From SAR324 cluster bacterium (GTDB taxonomy: Bacteria > SAR324 > XYD2-FULL-50-16): 64,000 nucleotides of DNA. A model generated the notes under the pieces. The model saw nothing but the letters and a program-made list of their open reading frames with translations, did no database searches and was not told the DNA's origin. Location of the stretch: assembly GCA_028282885.1 (NCBI GenBank), contig JANQGX010000012.1, positions 1 through 64,000 on the forward strand. The letters run 5' to 3'. Below are positions 27,469 to 36,525 of the stretch, in pieces; position 1 is the stretch's first letter; the number at the start of each line of letters is the position of its first letter. A program made the position numbers and the translations under genes.

Positions 27469-29058
27469 ATGCGCCCGCGAAAAATTAAACGGAACAATCT
27501 TCAGGCGATTGCAATTCTTGCTGTTACACTTACCTCGACACCGCTTTTTATGATTAACGATGACCCTATCTTCAACAAGGGATCTCTTGTTGTTAGAGTC
27601 ACTGCCCAAGACCTGCCGGTTTCGAATGCCCAGGTAAGAATCATATCCCCCCAAAAATCCATTACCAATTATACAACCAACCGCAAAGGTTATGCTTTGA
27701 ATGACAATCAGACGGAACTGAGACTTGATAGCGGTTCTTATGAAATCGAAGTGGTGAAAGACAAACTAAAGGCTGTTCGTGTTAAAGCATACATACCGGA
27801 AGATGGATTTGTTGAAAAAATCATAAAACTGAGAAACGCAAATACCCCCCCAATTCCTGTCGTTCCAAATGAAATCTATTTGCGACCGAGAACGCCATTC
27901 CTCATAGACGCCTCTGCAAGCTATGACATAGATTTTACAGAGCAAGCAGATGATGAAGGCCAGGTTGCAAACAGTTTTGTCGATGAGTTTGGCAACCCAA
28001 ACGGTAAACGGATTGAAAGCTTTACCTGGCAGAATGTAGAAGAATCAGACAAGGGCACAGTCGAGATTTCACCAACGAATGCTCCAGAAGCAGTCATCAA
28101 AATTGACAATCCGGGCACTTACTATATCTCACTCGTCTTGTCGGATGGAATTGAAGAAACCAGTCACCCAATCACAGTATACTGCGATGAACCTCTCAAA
28201 AAAATCAAGGATCTGCCAACACCAAAAGCCGGTCATACCAGCACCATGATCGGCGACAAAGCAGTGGTCATTGGCGGTTGGAACAGGACTTTTTTAAAGT
28301 CGGTGGAGGAATACGATTTTTTTGATGACCAATGGAGGACATTGAGCCCAATTAAAATTCCAAGGAATCATCATGTCAGCTTGTTTCTTAACGGACAGAT
28401 TTTCGTGATAGGCGGGCACAATCAATCTCAACTCAACGGAATTGATGCGGTTGAAATGTTCGATATGTACCTGGAAAAATGGACAACTGTCAGCCGAATG
28501 CCCACCGCCCGTTATTCGCTGGGTGGTGGTATCTACAATGATAAAATTTATGTTTTTGGAGGACACGGGGGAGAACGAAAAGTCGAGGTGTATGATCCGG
28601 TTTCTGACAAATGGGAAACACTTCCGGATATGCCATTGCCGCGCAGCCGACACACGGTCTCTCTCGTAAAAGGAAAATTCTATTTGATCGGTGGTAAGGG
28701 AACCGCGGACCTCATTCAGGAGTTCGACCCGGAGACCGGTATCTGGAAAACAAAAAACAAACTACCCATACCGCGTTACTATCATAAAAGCGTTGTTTTA
28801 AACGATAAAATCTATGTGGTTGGCGGTTACGCTCCGGCTACAAAATCAGGGATTAACGACATATCAACCTATGATCCGGTTACAGAACAATGGCAAACAC
28901 TGGCAACCTTTGTACATCCGATTGATGTTCACAGCCTCACCAGTTACAAGAACTCGGTTTATATCTTTGGTGGAGAAGGGACAATAGGAAAAACGTCCGT
29001 ATTAAAATCCGTCTATGCTTACAATCCGAAGTTTGCCAAAACAGCTGACCCTGAGTGA
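27469..29058 (+). CDS. Exported or membrane-anchored kelch-repeat beta-propeller protein
   Basis: A 529-residue protein with a basic N-terminus and hydrophobic segment (about 10-28), so exported or anchored. Residues about 38-125 look like a carboxypeptidase-regulatory/transthyretin-like beta domain (KGSLVVRVTAQDLPVSNAQV). A second beta domain follows (about 130-240, with SFTWQNVEESDKG and YYISLVLSDG). The last 280 residues contain about six kelch repeats with the usual GG and W/Y positions (VIGGWNR, VIGGHNQ, VFGGHGG, LIGGKG, VVGGY, IFGGEG), a complete propeller. It is 65 bases downstream of the channel fusion and may be co-transcribed, possibly giving an extracellular partner or scaffold. 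Confidence 0.8.
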   Translation: MRPRKIKRNNLQAIAILAVTLTSTPLFMINDDPIFNKGSLVVRVTAQDLPVSNAQVRIISPQKSITNYTTNRKGYALNDNQTELRLDSGSYEIEVVKDKLKAVRVKAYIPEDGFVEKIIKLRNANTPPIPVVPNEIYLRPRTPFLIDASASYDIDFTEQADDEGQVANSFVDEFGNPNGKRIESFTWQNVEESDKGTVEISPTNAPEAVIKIDNPGTYYISLVLSDGIEETSHPITVYCDEPLKKIKDLPTPKAGHTSTMIGDKAVVIGGWNRTFLKSVEEYDFFDDQWRTLSPIKIPRNHHVSLFLNGQIFVIGGHNQSQLNGIDAVEMFDMYLEKWTTVSRMPTARYSLGGGIYNDKIYVFGGHGGERKVEVYDPVSDKWETLPDMPLPRSRHTVSLVKGKFYLIGGKGTADLIQEFDPETGIWKTKNKLPIPRYYHKSVVLNDKIYVVGGYAPATKSGINDISTYDPVTEQWQTLATFVHPIDVHSLTSYKNSVYIFGGEGTIGKTSVLKSVYAYNPKFAKTADPE

Positions 29059-29108
29059 TTGAAAGAACCTGAAAGTCCTTTCATTTAGTAATCAAAGGTA
29101 TTGGTGAG

Positions 29109-31091
29109 CTATCGAGTGTTCTCCTGATGTCCGGTAAAAATGACCACAACCTTGCTTGTGGGTGAAATCGATTTGTTTTCCAGCTTTTCTTGAAGCGCTG
29201 ACCAAACAACGGCGGAAGCTTCTTCTACATAAATACCGGTTTGAGCGACAATCTCTTTTTGGGCAGGTAAAATATCCTCTTCCGCTGTTTGAACGATTTC
29301 TCCTCTCCGGGGCTCTTTCAACAGCGTTTCCAGGATTTGCTTGCCATACAGGGGCTGACCGATAGCTATTCCACAAGCTTTTGAATGCGGGGTTAAGGCC
29401 TCAAAGCACTTTTTTCCGTTTTTAAAAGCTTGATAAATCGGGTTTGCTCCTGCGGCTTGAACCCCGATTAACTTGACCGGATTTGCCGTCCAACCTTCAT
29501 AGCCCGTTTCCTGCAGTTCCTGAAAACCCTTTAAAAAGCCATAATATTGTGCTCCATCCCCAACAGGCAAAAAAACAAAATCAGGATAGGAGCCTAGGCG
29601 GTCCACCACTTGTTGAGCCAATCCTTTGTTGCCTTCCAAACGCAAGACTCCTTCTCCGGAATAGATAAATTGGGGGTTGGCTTTGGCAAAAGCTTTGGCT
29701 TCGATAACGGTTTGGTCGTAATTACCGTCGACCATCTGCACTTCAGCGCCAAAGCGAGCCAGCTTCTCAATTTTTTTCCTGGCTGTTTCAGCAGGAATGA
29801 AGGCCACTGTTTGTTTATCAATCGCTGCCATCGCTGCCGCTTCGGAGGCTCCCATGTTTCCGGTTGTCGCCAAAACCAAGCCTTTCAAATGAGACTGCAT
29901 GGACATAAACGTGGCCACCATCTCTGAAGCGTGATCCTTAATGCTTTGGGTTAGGCAGTGGGTGGCATCGAAGGAATAAACTTCAGCTCCCGTTATGCCG
30001 GGAATGGCTTGGAAACGTGATTTTTCCTTCGCTTGTATGGAACACCACCGGGCTTTATCGTGGAAGGGATGGGACAAAAAAGGGGCCTTATCATCCAGAT
30101 GTTTAGGTGCAGGGTAGTCAAACTCAAAGCAATCCAAGGGATGGTCGATGGCATATTCCAAACTGTGCAGCTCTCCAGTATCGCTTTTGCATAGAATTCC
30201 ATCACGAATGCCCTGGAATCTGCTGTTTTTCATGTGCGAAAGGCCGTTGAAGCGGGTTAGATTTTTAGTCCCATCCTTGGTTAGGAGTAAAAAAGAGTCG
30301 TTGGATTGATCAATTTCCCGGCCGGAAAAAAGAGCCACTCCCTTATAAAGACTGTTGTTCAAGTAGTGTTGCAACAGTTGGTTGCTGCTGTTTTGAGCCG
30401 GGTTATAAAACAGTTTTTCCGATGACAGCTTGATTAAGAAGGAATCACCCCTGTATTCGGCGTTGTCAACTAGCGGCACGTCGCCGTCTTTAATTTTTGA
30501 TAACCAGGAAGTCCCCTCGTTTGATTCTTTAAAGTGTGCAACATTTTCAAGGACCCCGTGGAAGCGGTGTTGTCCTTCGCCATAGAGGTCAAGGGCAAGG
30601 TCCGTGATCACCCAGCCGTTTTTAAGTTGAAATCCAAGACTTTTTAAATTCCAAGGGGCTACTGAAAGCCGTGCATTCCCGACAAAATTTTGTCTCAACC
30701 ATTCTTTGGTATAAAGACCGATTAAATGACCAACTTCCGATTGACGATGTTCGGGGACGATGACGACGTGATTGCAATAGGCATAATCCTTGTGACCTTC
30801 AAAATAGGGTGGATCAAGCGGGATGCTGTCATACCAATCGAAGACAATGGCTCGCATTGCAACCGGTTCGCCTTTTTCATTTAAAACTCCAAAGACGACA
30901 CCTCGTTCCATCATTTGCACATGATCGGCCCTCGTCAGAGGTAGATGGTCGCCAAAGCCGATGCGATAGAGATGGTCAATCGCTATTAATGAAGCCGGAG
31001 TCGGGCGGAATTGAATGATTTGAAAATGGTTATTGCCATAAGGTGGTGCAACGGATTTGTAATCAAATCCCGGGTTTAATTGGTTGGACAT
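29109..31091 (-). CDS. GNAT-like N-acyltransferase fused to a fold-type II PLP enzyme (threonine synthase/cysteine synthase-like)
   Basis: A 660-residue two-domain protein. Residues about 15-180 look GNAT-like (YCNHVVIVPEHRQSEVGHLI, then SLGFQLKNGWVI). A middle segment (180-335) is unrecognised. Residues about 335-655 are a tryptophan-synthase-beta/threonine-synthase-like PLP domain. The probable Schiff-base lysine is in SIKDHASEM (about 384), the phosphate-binding region contains ATTGNMGASEAAAMAAI, and the loop LPVGDGAQYYGFLKGF is typical. The product could combine amino-acid beta/gamma-replacement with acylation. It lies 180 bases downstream of a pair of uncharacterised TULIP-like proteins. 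The ATG at 31091 is used; the TTG two codons earlier is less likely. Confidence 0.72.
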   Translation of the reverse strand: MSNQLNPGFDYKSVAPPYGNNHFQIIQFRPTPASLIAIDHLYRIGFGDHLPLTRADHVQMMERGVVFGVLNEKGEPVAMRAIVFDWYDSIPLDPPYFEGHKDYAYCNHVVIVPEHRQSEVGHLIGLYTKEWLRQNFVGNARLSVAPWNLKSLGFQLKNGWVITDLALDLYGEGQHRFHGVLENVAHFKESNEGTSWLSKIKDGDVPLVDNAEYRGDSFLIKLSSEKLFYNPAQNSSNQLLQHYLNNSLYKGVALFSGREIDQSNDSFLLLTKDGTKNLTRFNGLSHMKNSRFQGIRDGILCKSDTGELHSLEYAIDHPLDCFEFDYPAPKHLDDKAPFLSHPFHDKARWCSIQAKEKSRFQAIPGITGAEVYSFDATHCLTQSIKDHASEMVATFMSMQSHLKGLVLATTGNMGASEAAAMAAIDKQTVAFIPAETARKKIEKLARFGAEVQMVDGNYDQTVIEAKAFAKANPQFIYSGEGVLRLEGNKGLAQQVVDRLGSYPDFVFLPVGDGAQYYGFLKGFQELQETGYEGWTANPVKLIGVQAAGANPIYQAFKNGKKCFEALTPHSKACGIAIGQPLYGKQILETLLKEPRRGEIVQTAEEDILPAQKEIVAQTGIYVEEASAVVWSALQEKLENKSISPTSKVVVIFTGHQENTR

Positions 31092-31274
31092 CGTCAAGCA
31101 CTGTTAAATGAAGTGTTTCATATCCCGGTTTTTATTAAAGACTCTTCTCACCCTCCTGCTTACATGTTGCAACCAGGGGATTAAGCAAAGGCGCTATACA
31201 TATAGTGATGGCTTCGTTGCTATAAGAGACAAGCTTTTTTTAAGACCGGATGTTATTGTCGTTTCCTTCGAAGT

Positions 31275-32597
31275 CTAAGGTGGGTATTCAATCCCGATGC
31301 AGATGGTTCCGTTGTTGTGTATGGACATACCATTAAATGCAAGTTTATCGCCAATCATAAGTCGTGCGAGAGCCGGAATGTTCTTGGCATTGGAGTTGAT
31401 GTTGCCCACACAGCTTTCCAGGAAGCTCTCCACTGGAAGATTATCCGCAGCAGTTTGCATATCCTTCTCCGCTTCAGTTTTGGAATGACCATGAATGGGA
31501 TTAAACCAGCCTAAGTAGCCCATGGGATCATTATCCGATTTTTCAACGTGATTCTTTACGACTTTAAACTCTTCCCAAAAACCCTGTTTATTGTCGGTTA
31601 AGAAAAACTCTGACTTTGCCCAGGTGCCGTAGGTTGCAAAGAAGTCCGCATCGTAAATCCAGCCTTTGCTCAGCTTTTTAAGTGATAACGTAGTGTGATA
31701 ATTCAACGCGTTATCCGCCGTTTCTACAACAAATCCGGTGAGGCTTGCGTGGCATCGGTCTTCGGGAATAACTAAATGCTCAGACAAACGGACCATGCGA
31801 TTGTTATCAATTACCACTGAACCGGGGACTCCGTCAGCGTCGTTTAATTTTTTAAGGGTTTTATCACTGGCGGGTTTAATAATTTTTTCAAACAGGAGTT
31901 GATTGCCCACCCAGTACATAGCAGGCAATCCGTTTTGTAGGATATTGGAATCAAAAAAGAGGCGGTTATCTACAATCGGTCCCCCAGGGGCAACCGAAGT
32001 GGCCATGATGAGGGCGCTCTGCCCTGGGTTTTGAGCATTTCTAACGAAGGAAAACTCGGCAAAAGTCGGGATAGTTTGGTCTTTTTGATCTTCCCCTAGC
32101 GAAATCCCGGACAGCACGAAGGAATTTAAATTGGTTTTGAGCAGTGTTTTGCGAATCAACCGGGATAGAAACTCCTGGTCCATTCCCCCCTGCCCTTCGA
32201 ACATGACATTGTAGACGACATCATCGTTGTTGATGTCCAGGATAATGCGCTGTTCCACATTACCTTCTCTTTTTGCACTCAAGGAAGCAAGGGAGGTAGT
32301 GAGGATCATGGAGACATCCCGGACGAGCTGTTCCGTTTTTTCGCCGACGATGGATTCAATGCGCGAGATGGAAAAACGAACATCGCAGAGTTTTAAGGCA
32401 TTTTCCTTAGCCTCAATGCTCACCGCAGCGAAGGTTAGTTTTAACACACCGTTCTCACCTAAAAGTGGCATATCAAAAACCTGCTCTTTTTCCATCAAGA
32501 GACCTTCATCAAAAACCTCTTTTAAACATTTGTTGATCTCTTTTTGCGAGACCGCCAGGACATAGTCCCAGCTTTTTAAGTCGGTTTCTTTGTACAT
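31275..32597 (-). CDS. Uncharacterised protein resembling P47/OrfX TULIP lipid-binding proteins
   Basis: A 440-residue protein with no signal peptide. Its opening (DLKSWDYVLAVSQKEINKCL) has the W-D-x-V-x-x-x-S-x-x-x-x-N pattern seen at the start of clostridial P47 and OrfX proteins, which are TULIP-fold lipid-binding proteins of toxin gene clusters. The rest is alternating beta strands and long amphipathic helices, compatible with two TULIP modules, ending FNGMSIHNNGTICIGIEYPP. GGAAG lies six bases before the ATG. It starts 26 bases after the 1058-residue protein, whose own N-terminus has a similar pattern (HWQACLAIDHDRLS), so the two are probably partners. The family assignment is from pattern recognition only. 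Confidence 0.45.
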   Translation of the reverse strand: MYKETDLKSWDYVLAVSQKEINKCLKEVFDEGLLMEKEQVFDMPLLGENGVLKLTFAAVSIEAKENALKLCDVRFSISRIESIVGEKTEQLVRDVSMILTTSLASLSAKREGNVEQRIILDINNDDVVYNVMFEGQGGMDQEFLSRLIRKTLLKTNLNSFVLSGISLGEDQKDQTIPTFAEFSFVRNAQNPGQSALIMATSVAPGGPIVDNRLFFDSNILQNGLPAMYWVGNQLLFEKIIKPASDKTLKKLNDADGVPGSVVIDNNRMVRLSEHLVIPEDRCHASLTGFVVETADNALNYHTTLSLKKLSKGWIYDADFFATYGTWAKSEFFLTDNKQGFWEEFKVVKNHVEKSDNDPMGYLGWFNPIHGHSKTEAEKDMQTAADNLPVESFLESCVGNINSNAKNIPALARLMIGDKLAFNGMSIHNNGTICIGIEYPP

Positions 32598-32623
32598 GAT
32601 TCTTCCAATAAAAGAGATTTACC

Positions 32624-35600
32624 TCAACCCATCGAAGGAATTGGGGGATGCCTGAGTTTGGCGAGTCCATTGTGAATATCGACAGAATCATCAAAAGCCA
32701 TTTTTGCCTCATCATCAGCTTGGCTGTCCCAATATAGAATCTCAATAACAACTAATAGTAGGCCGGCTACTGCAACTAATGCTTGCATTGGTGGAATCGG
32801 AACTAAGACAAAAAAGAGTGAAAGTCCGGTCAATACTGCGGAAGCGAGATTGATTGTACCAGAGGTGTTGTGCCCATTCCAAAAATCCTTGATCGCATCG
32901 CCTAATGATATTAAAGCCCCGGCTCCAAGAAGCCAATTGCCGACCTTAGCAGCACAGGAAGCAAGTTTTGCTAGTTTGGGATGTTCAAAACCGTCCAATC
33001 CGGATCGAATAATGATTTTCGAACTGTCACTGGGATCAGGCGCTGAGCCGAAATTATTTTGAATCCAATTTCGGAAACTTGGACTTAACAGTTTGAGGCC
33101 TTTATATGCCAAATTGGTTAACCTGCAAGCAGAAGTCACGCCGTAAAAAACGGATGAAAATGTATGGAAGTAATTTTTTATCGTATCCCACCAGTTTTTT
33201 TCTTCTGAAGCCCCAAACCAACAGATAAGCATATTTGCAATGCTGGCTGCATTGCCAAAGATTTCCATAAATCTTCCAAAAATTAAAGTTTTTGGGCTTT
33301 TGTTGACCCGCTGAGTCTCGTAAGTTGATGGTTCTTCAGGATCGCATTCGAAAACGATTTGTTCCGTGGCATATCCGTCTTTAACAATTTTTTCCACCGT
33401 AACTTTCGGTTCCATGCCTGTTCCGGGGCGAGGCACCAGCTTAACGGCTACTTCATCAGGGTTGTAGTTAAGCTTCGCTGATTTAGTAAATTTCCAAGAA
33501 TCAGGGTTTTTAAAACTAAACTCATTTTCCGTGACTTGAGAGAGCTTCCCTTTGAGTTCCAATTCCACTAATTCATCTTTCCACCAATGTTTTGTTGGCT
33601 CGTCACCATCAAAAAAGATTCCACCCTTTCTATTGGCATTGTTCACTTCACCATTCAAACGTCCTTGATATGCTACATGGCCTAATTCACGATCCTTCTC
33701 AACGATTATTTTTTTCAGGTCAAAATCTTCGTTATGGCAGACATCCTGAACACGCTTGGACAAATCAACACCAGGACGCCTCGCAAAACCATAAATGGAT
33801 TCTTGATCTTTCAAAACCCTGACATATTGATTTTCATTACCTTGACTACCTTCATTGATCGCAGACTGCAACTGTTGCTGCCCCTCTCTACCTCCTGGGT
33901 CTCCGTTAATGGGCTGGTATCGCCTTTCAGAATGATAAAATACATTTTCACCAACGGTGACCTTTTGGATGGAATCGGATTTGAACTGGGTAGCCGCAAA
34001 CCAGGTATGATAGACCGTAAGAGAAAGCTTTTTTGCCACTGCTACCCATGTGGCAGGATCTTTCCATTTGGAGTCTCGTTCTTCTTTATTGGACAAGACA
34101 GATTCTTCGTATAACTCCTGAACAATATGGTTGATGGTTTTCGCTGTTTCTCGTTCTTCTACTGAGGCTTCGGAGGAATTGGCTAGTTGATTATTGACTT
34201 TTAAATATTCTTCACAAAACACGTCTAATACTCTTTTGAATCGCTTTGGGTCAGCCAATGCAAATTCCTCGGCGCGTCTTTCGCCAATGCGATCCAACAT
34301 GTTTGCGTAGTGGTGATCTTGGATTTCTTCCACCAACTTACCGGAGCGATCAAAAAGCGCCAGTTTGCCCTGGGCCTCAGTGGCAACTTCCAGAGGTTCC
34401 TTGGCCCACATCAAACGTTCGGCGAAAGCATCGCTTTTTAAGTGCTCATATAACACTTGCTTCCAGTCTGTTGTTGTATCATTTAAATACAATGAAATGC
34501 GCGGACGAACTTGACAAAATGCCAATAGCATTAGGTTATTGGACAACCCTTCATAGTCTTTTCTGGCAGTGATCCTGTTTAAATCTTCGCGGACTTGTTT
34601 GCGCGTCAAACGATTAAAGGGATCTTTGCCACCTTTAGGGGAATCTTTAATTGAAAGTGACACCTGCAATTTGCCATAGTCTTGTAAAAAGGAGGTGTAA
34701 GGCTCAGTGGCGTCGCGGTATGCCTGAATAAATTCTTCAGGGTGCTTCGGATTAAGACGTTTGGGTTTCGGCATTTTTACATAGTGTTCCCTTAGGTTGT
34801 CTTTCATGTAAAAGAGAACCGCTTCTTGCAAAAGGTCGTTCACTTTCGGCATTACCAACCATCTTGGATTTTGTGTATCATCCACAGCCGTCAAAGCCAC
34901 CAGCTCGTCCAAACTCAAAGGGGTAGCCGATATATGAGTCCCCGTCTTGGTGTGTTCCACGCTGGTGAATTCAAGAGGTTTGCCTTCCAGGAAAATGTTC
35001 TGTGCCAGATGGGAGGCCAACTCGGGAATGATTTTGTGAGTTTCGGCGATTTCGGCTTTCATGGCACCTGGGTTTAGCTTTAGAAGCTGTTTGATCTTCT
35101 CCACACTGCCTGGCCCGTTGATTTGATTCATGAAATCGTCTGTGATCCATAAAGAGCACGTCTGGCCGTTGGGGAGGATGTGCGGGTCGATGACCAGTTC
35201 GTTTTCCAAACGGCGTTCGGGTGCCCGTTCGCGCATTAACAATATAACCGACGAAAACTCGGGAGAATGGCTGGCGTAACAGGTAGTGATTTTGATTTCT
35301 TCAAATCGATGCTTTTCCGATTGGGCAATGACCGGGTTAAACCGAAATAGTTCAAAGACCGGCTGGTCTTTCACCCTGGTTAGCCATTGGTTCAACAGCG
35401 TTTCCACCAACGCTTCGATGGCTTCTTCCGCCCCGGGTTGCCGGAAGGTGACTTGTAGATTGGGATCGTTTAAATCCGCTGCGACCACATGCTGGCCTTC
35501 TTTTTCGAAAGTCTTAAATGAGGTGGCAATGCTGAACTGAGCCTGCTCAAATACCGCCGCCCTGGCCTCGGGGTTGTTTTCTTCAGTAGCCAGTTCCCCG

Positions 35601-35800
35601 ATGAAAGCGCAGTGAATGCGAATCAACCTTTCGCCGTGTTCTTGCACCTCCGTTTTATAGACAGGAAGGGCACCGGTTAGAAAATAGGATTGACCCAAAA
35701 AGGTCCCTGATTCTTTGATGTCAACATTCGTTTTCCCGCTTAAACGGTCATGATCAATGGCCAGACATGCTTGCCAGTGTTTGAGATCAATTGTATCCAT
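32624..35800 (-). CDS. Large uncharacterised protein, TULIP-like N-terminus with C-terminal membrane helices
   Basis: A 1058-residue protein starting at ATG 35800, behind a strong GGAGGAAA ribosome site. It has no signal peptide. The first ~300 residues open like the neighbouring P47-like protein (LKHWQACLAIDHDRLSGKTN) and are strand/helix alternating. Residues about 380-640 are highly charged and helical. Around 640-780 lies a mixed region (YHSERRYQPINGDPGG). The last 230 residues contain hydrophobic helices (ASIANMLICWFGA, NWLLGAGALISLGDAI, TINLASAVLTGLSLFFVLV, MQALVAVAGLLLVVIEILY), suggesting membrane insertion. Large size, no export signal and late hydrophobic helices would fit an intracellular-stored or alternatively exported effector. 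No function is assigned. Confidence 0.55.
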   Translation of the reverse strand: MDTIDLKHWQACLAIDHDRLSGKTNVDIKESGTFLGQSYFLTGALPVYKTEVQEHGERLIRIHCAFIGELATEENNPEARAAVFEQAQFSIATSFKTFEKEGQHVVAADLNDPNLQVTFRQPGAEEAIEALVETLLNQWLTRVKDQPVFELFRFNPVIAQSEKHRFEEIKITTCYASHSPEFSSVILLMRERAPERRLENELVIDPHILPNGQTCSLWITDDFMNQINGPGSVEKIKQLLKLNPGAMKAEIAETHKIIPELASHLAQNIFLEGKPLEFTSVEHTKTGTHISATPLSLDELVALTAVDDTQNPRWLVMPKVNDLLQEAVLFYMKDNLREHYVKMPKPKRLNPKHPEEFIQAYRDATEPYTSFLQDYGKLQVSLSIKDSPKGGKDPFNRLTRKQVREDLNRITARKDYEGLSNNLMLLAFCQVRPRISLYLNDTTTDWKQVLYEHLKSDAFAERLMWAKEPLEVATEAQGKLALFDRSGKLVEEIQDHHYANMLDRIGERRAEEFALADPKRFKRVLDVFCEEYLKVNNQLANSSEASVEERETAKTINHIVQELYEESVLSNKEERDSKWKDPATWVAVAKKLSLTVYHTWFAATQFKSDSIQKVTVGENVFYHSERRYQPINGDPGGREGQQQLQSAINEGSQGNENQYVRVLKDQESIYGFARRPGVDLSKRVQDVCHNEDFDLKKIIVEKDRELGHVAYQGRLNGEVNNANRKGGIFFDGDEPTKHWWKDELVELELKGKLSQVTENEFSFKNPDSWKFTKSAKLNYNPDEVAVKLVPRPGTGMEPKVTVEKIVKDGYATEQIVFECDPEEPSTYETQRVNKSPKTLIFGRFMEIFGNAASIANMLICWFGASEEKNWWDTIKNYFHTFSSVFYGVTSACRLTNLAYKGLKLLSPSFRNWIQNNFGSAPDPSDSSKIIIRSGLDGFEHPKLAKLASCAAKVGNWLLGAGALISLGDAIKDFWNGHNTSGTINLASAVLTGLSLFFVLVPIPPMQALVAVAGLLLVVIEILYWDSQADDEAKMAFDDSVDIHNGLAKLRHPPIPSMG

Positions 35801-36525
35801 TTTCCTCCACAGGTTTTTAAGTAGTTCTGAGCAAGCAATGCAAAAGCGACCACCGTACAATCTTGATTATCCGGGCTAAACTGAGCCTATTGGTAAACCT
35901 TCAAACTTGTGCCCCTCACCATCAAACATGGAAATCTTGATCCATTGCTGAATACGAATAAATTAACAAGAAGAGGAATTGAAGTCAAACTTTTAGTAAA
36001 TATCGATTGATGATGTAGCTCGGTTTGATGAATGGAAACTTACAATTATTTACTCAAGTTTCCCATTTCGCAGATGCCTGAATGGTGTTTGGTTGTTTAT
36101 CTATGATGTCGCTTGGTTAAAGGCTTGTGGAATCTGATTTTGAAGTGATTTTTGAGGAGTGGTACCCCGAAGGATGTTGGAGGAGGTTCAGATCTGATAA
36201 CGACAAGGGTTAACAAACTGCTTTAGTATCAGATCGGACTTTACAATATTCTCATTTCCGGTTTCCCAAGATCACAACTCAAATGATACCATCTGAAGCT
36301 TGTCTGTCGCCAATGATCTGAACCCCCACCAGCTTTTACCAGATGGAGATGAAAGGTTATTCTGATTGAATGCTTGCAAGAAGCACAGGCATGAACAAAT
36401 CTTAATAAAAGACCTGTCAATGGCATTTCTCTGTATACCAAAAAATATTCATATCTCCAGCATTACTGGCTGGCCGGGGGATTTGGAAAACAGCCAGCCC
36501 GGGAAGAATGAGTCACAGCAGTCTC
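35801..36525. other. Gene-free region with nested inverted repeats
   Basis: No gene is recognised in 725 bases. GATCTGATA (36191) pairs with TATCAGATC (36227), a perfect 9-bp inverted repeat. The overlapping GGTTCAGATC (36185) pairs with GATCTGAACC (36315), a perfect 10-bp repeat 120 bases apart. This could be a decayed small mobile element. Promoters for the large minus-strand protein should lie at the left side, but none is clear. Confidence 0.35.

Noticed and set aside
29070..29083. TGAAAG-TC-CTTTCA palindrome between convergent genes
   Set aside because: A two-base loop and no T-run make it a poor terminator candidate.
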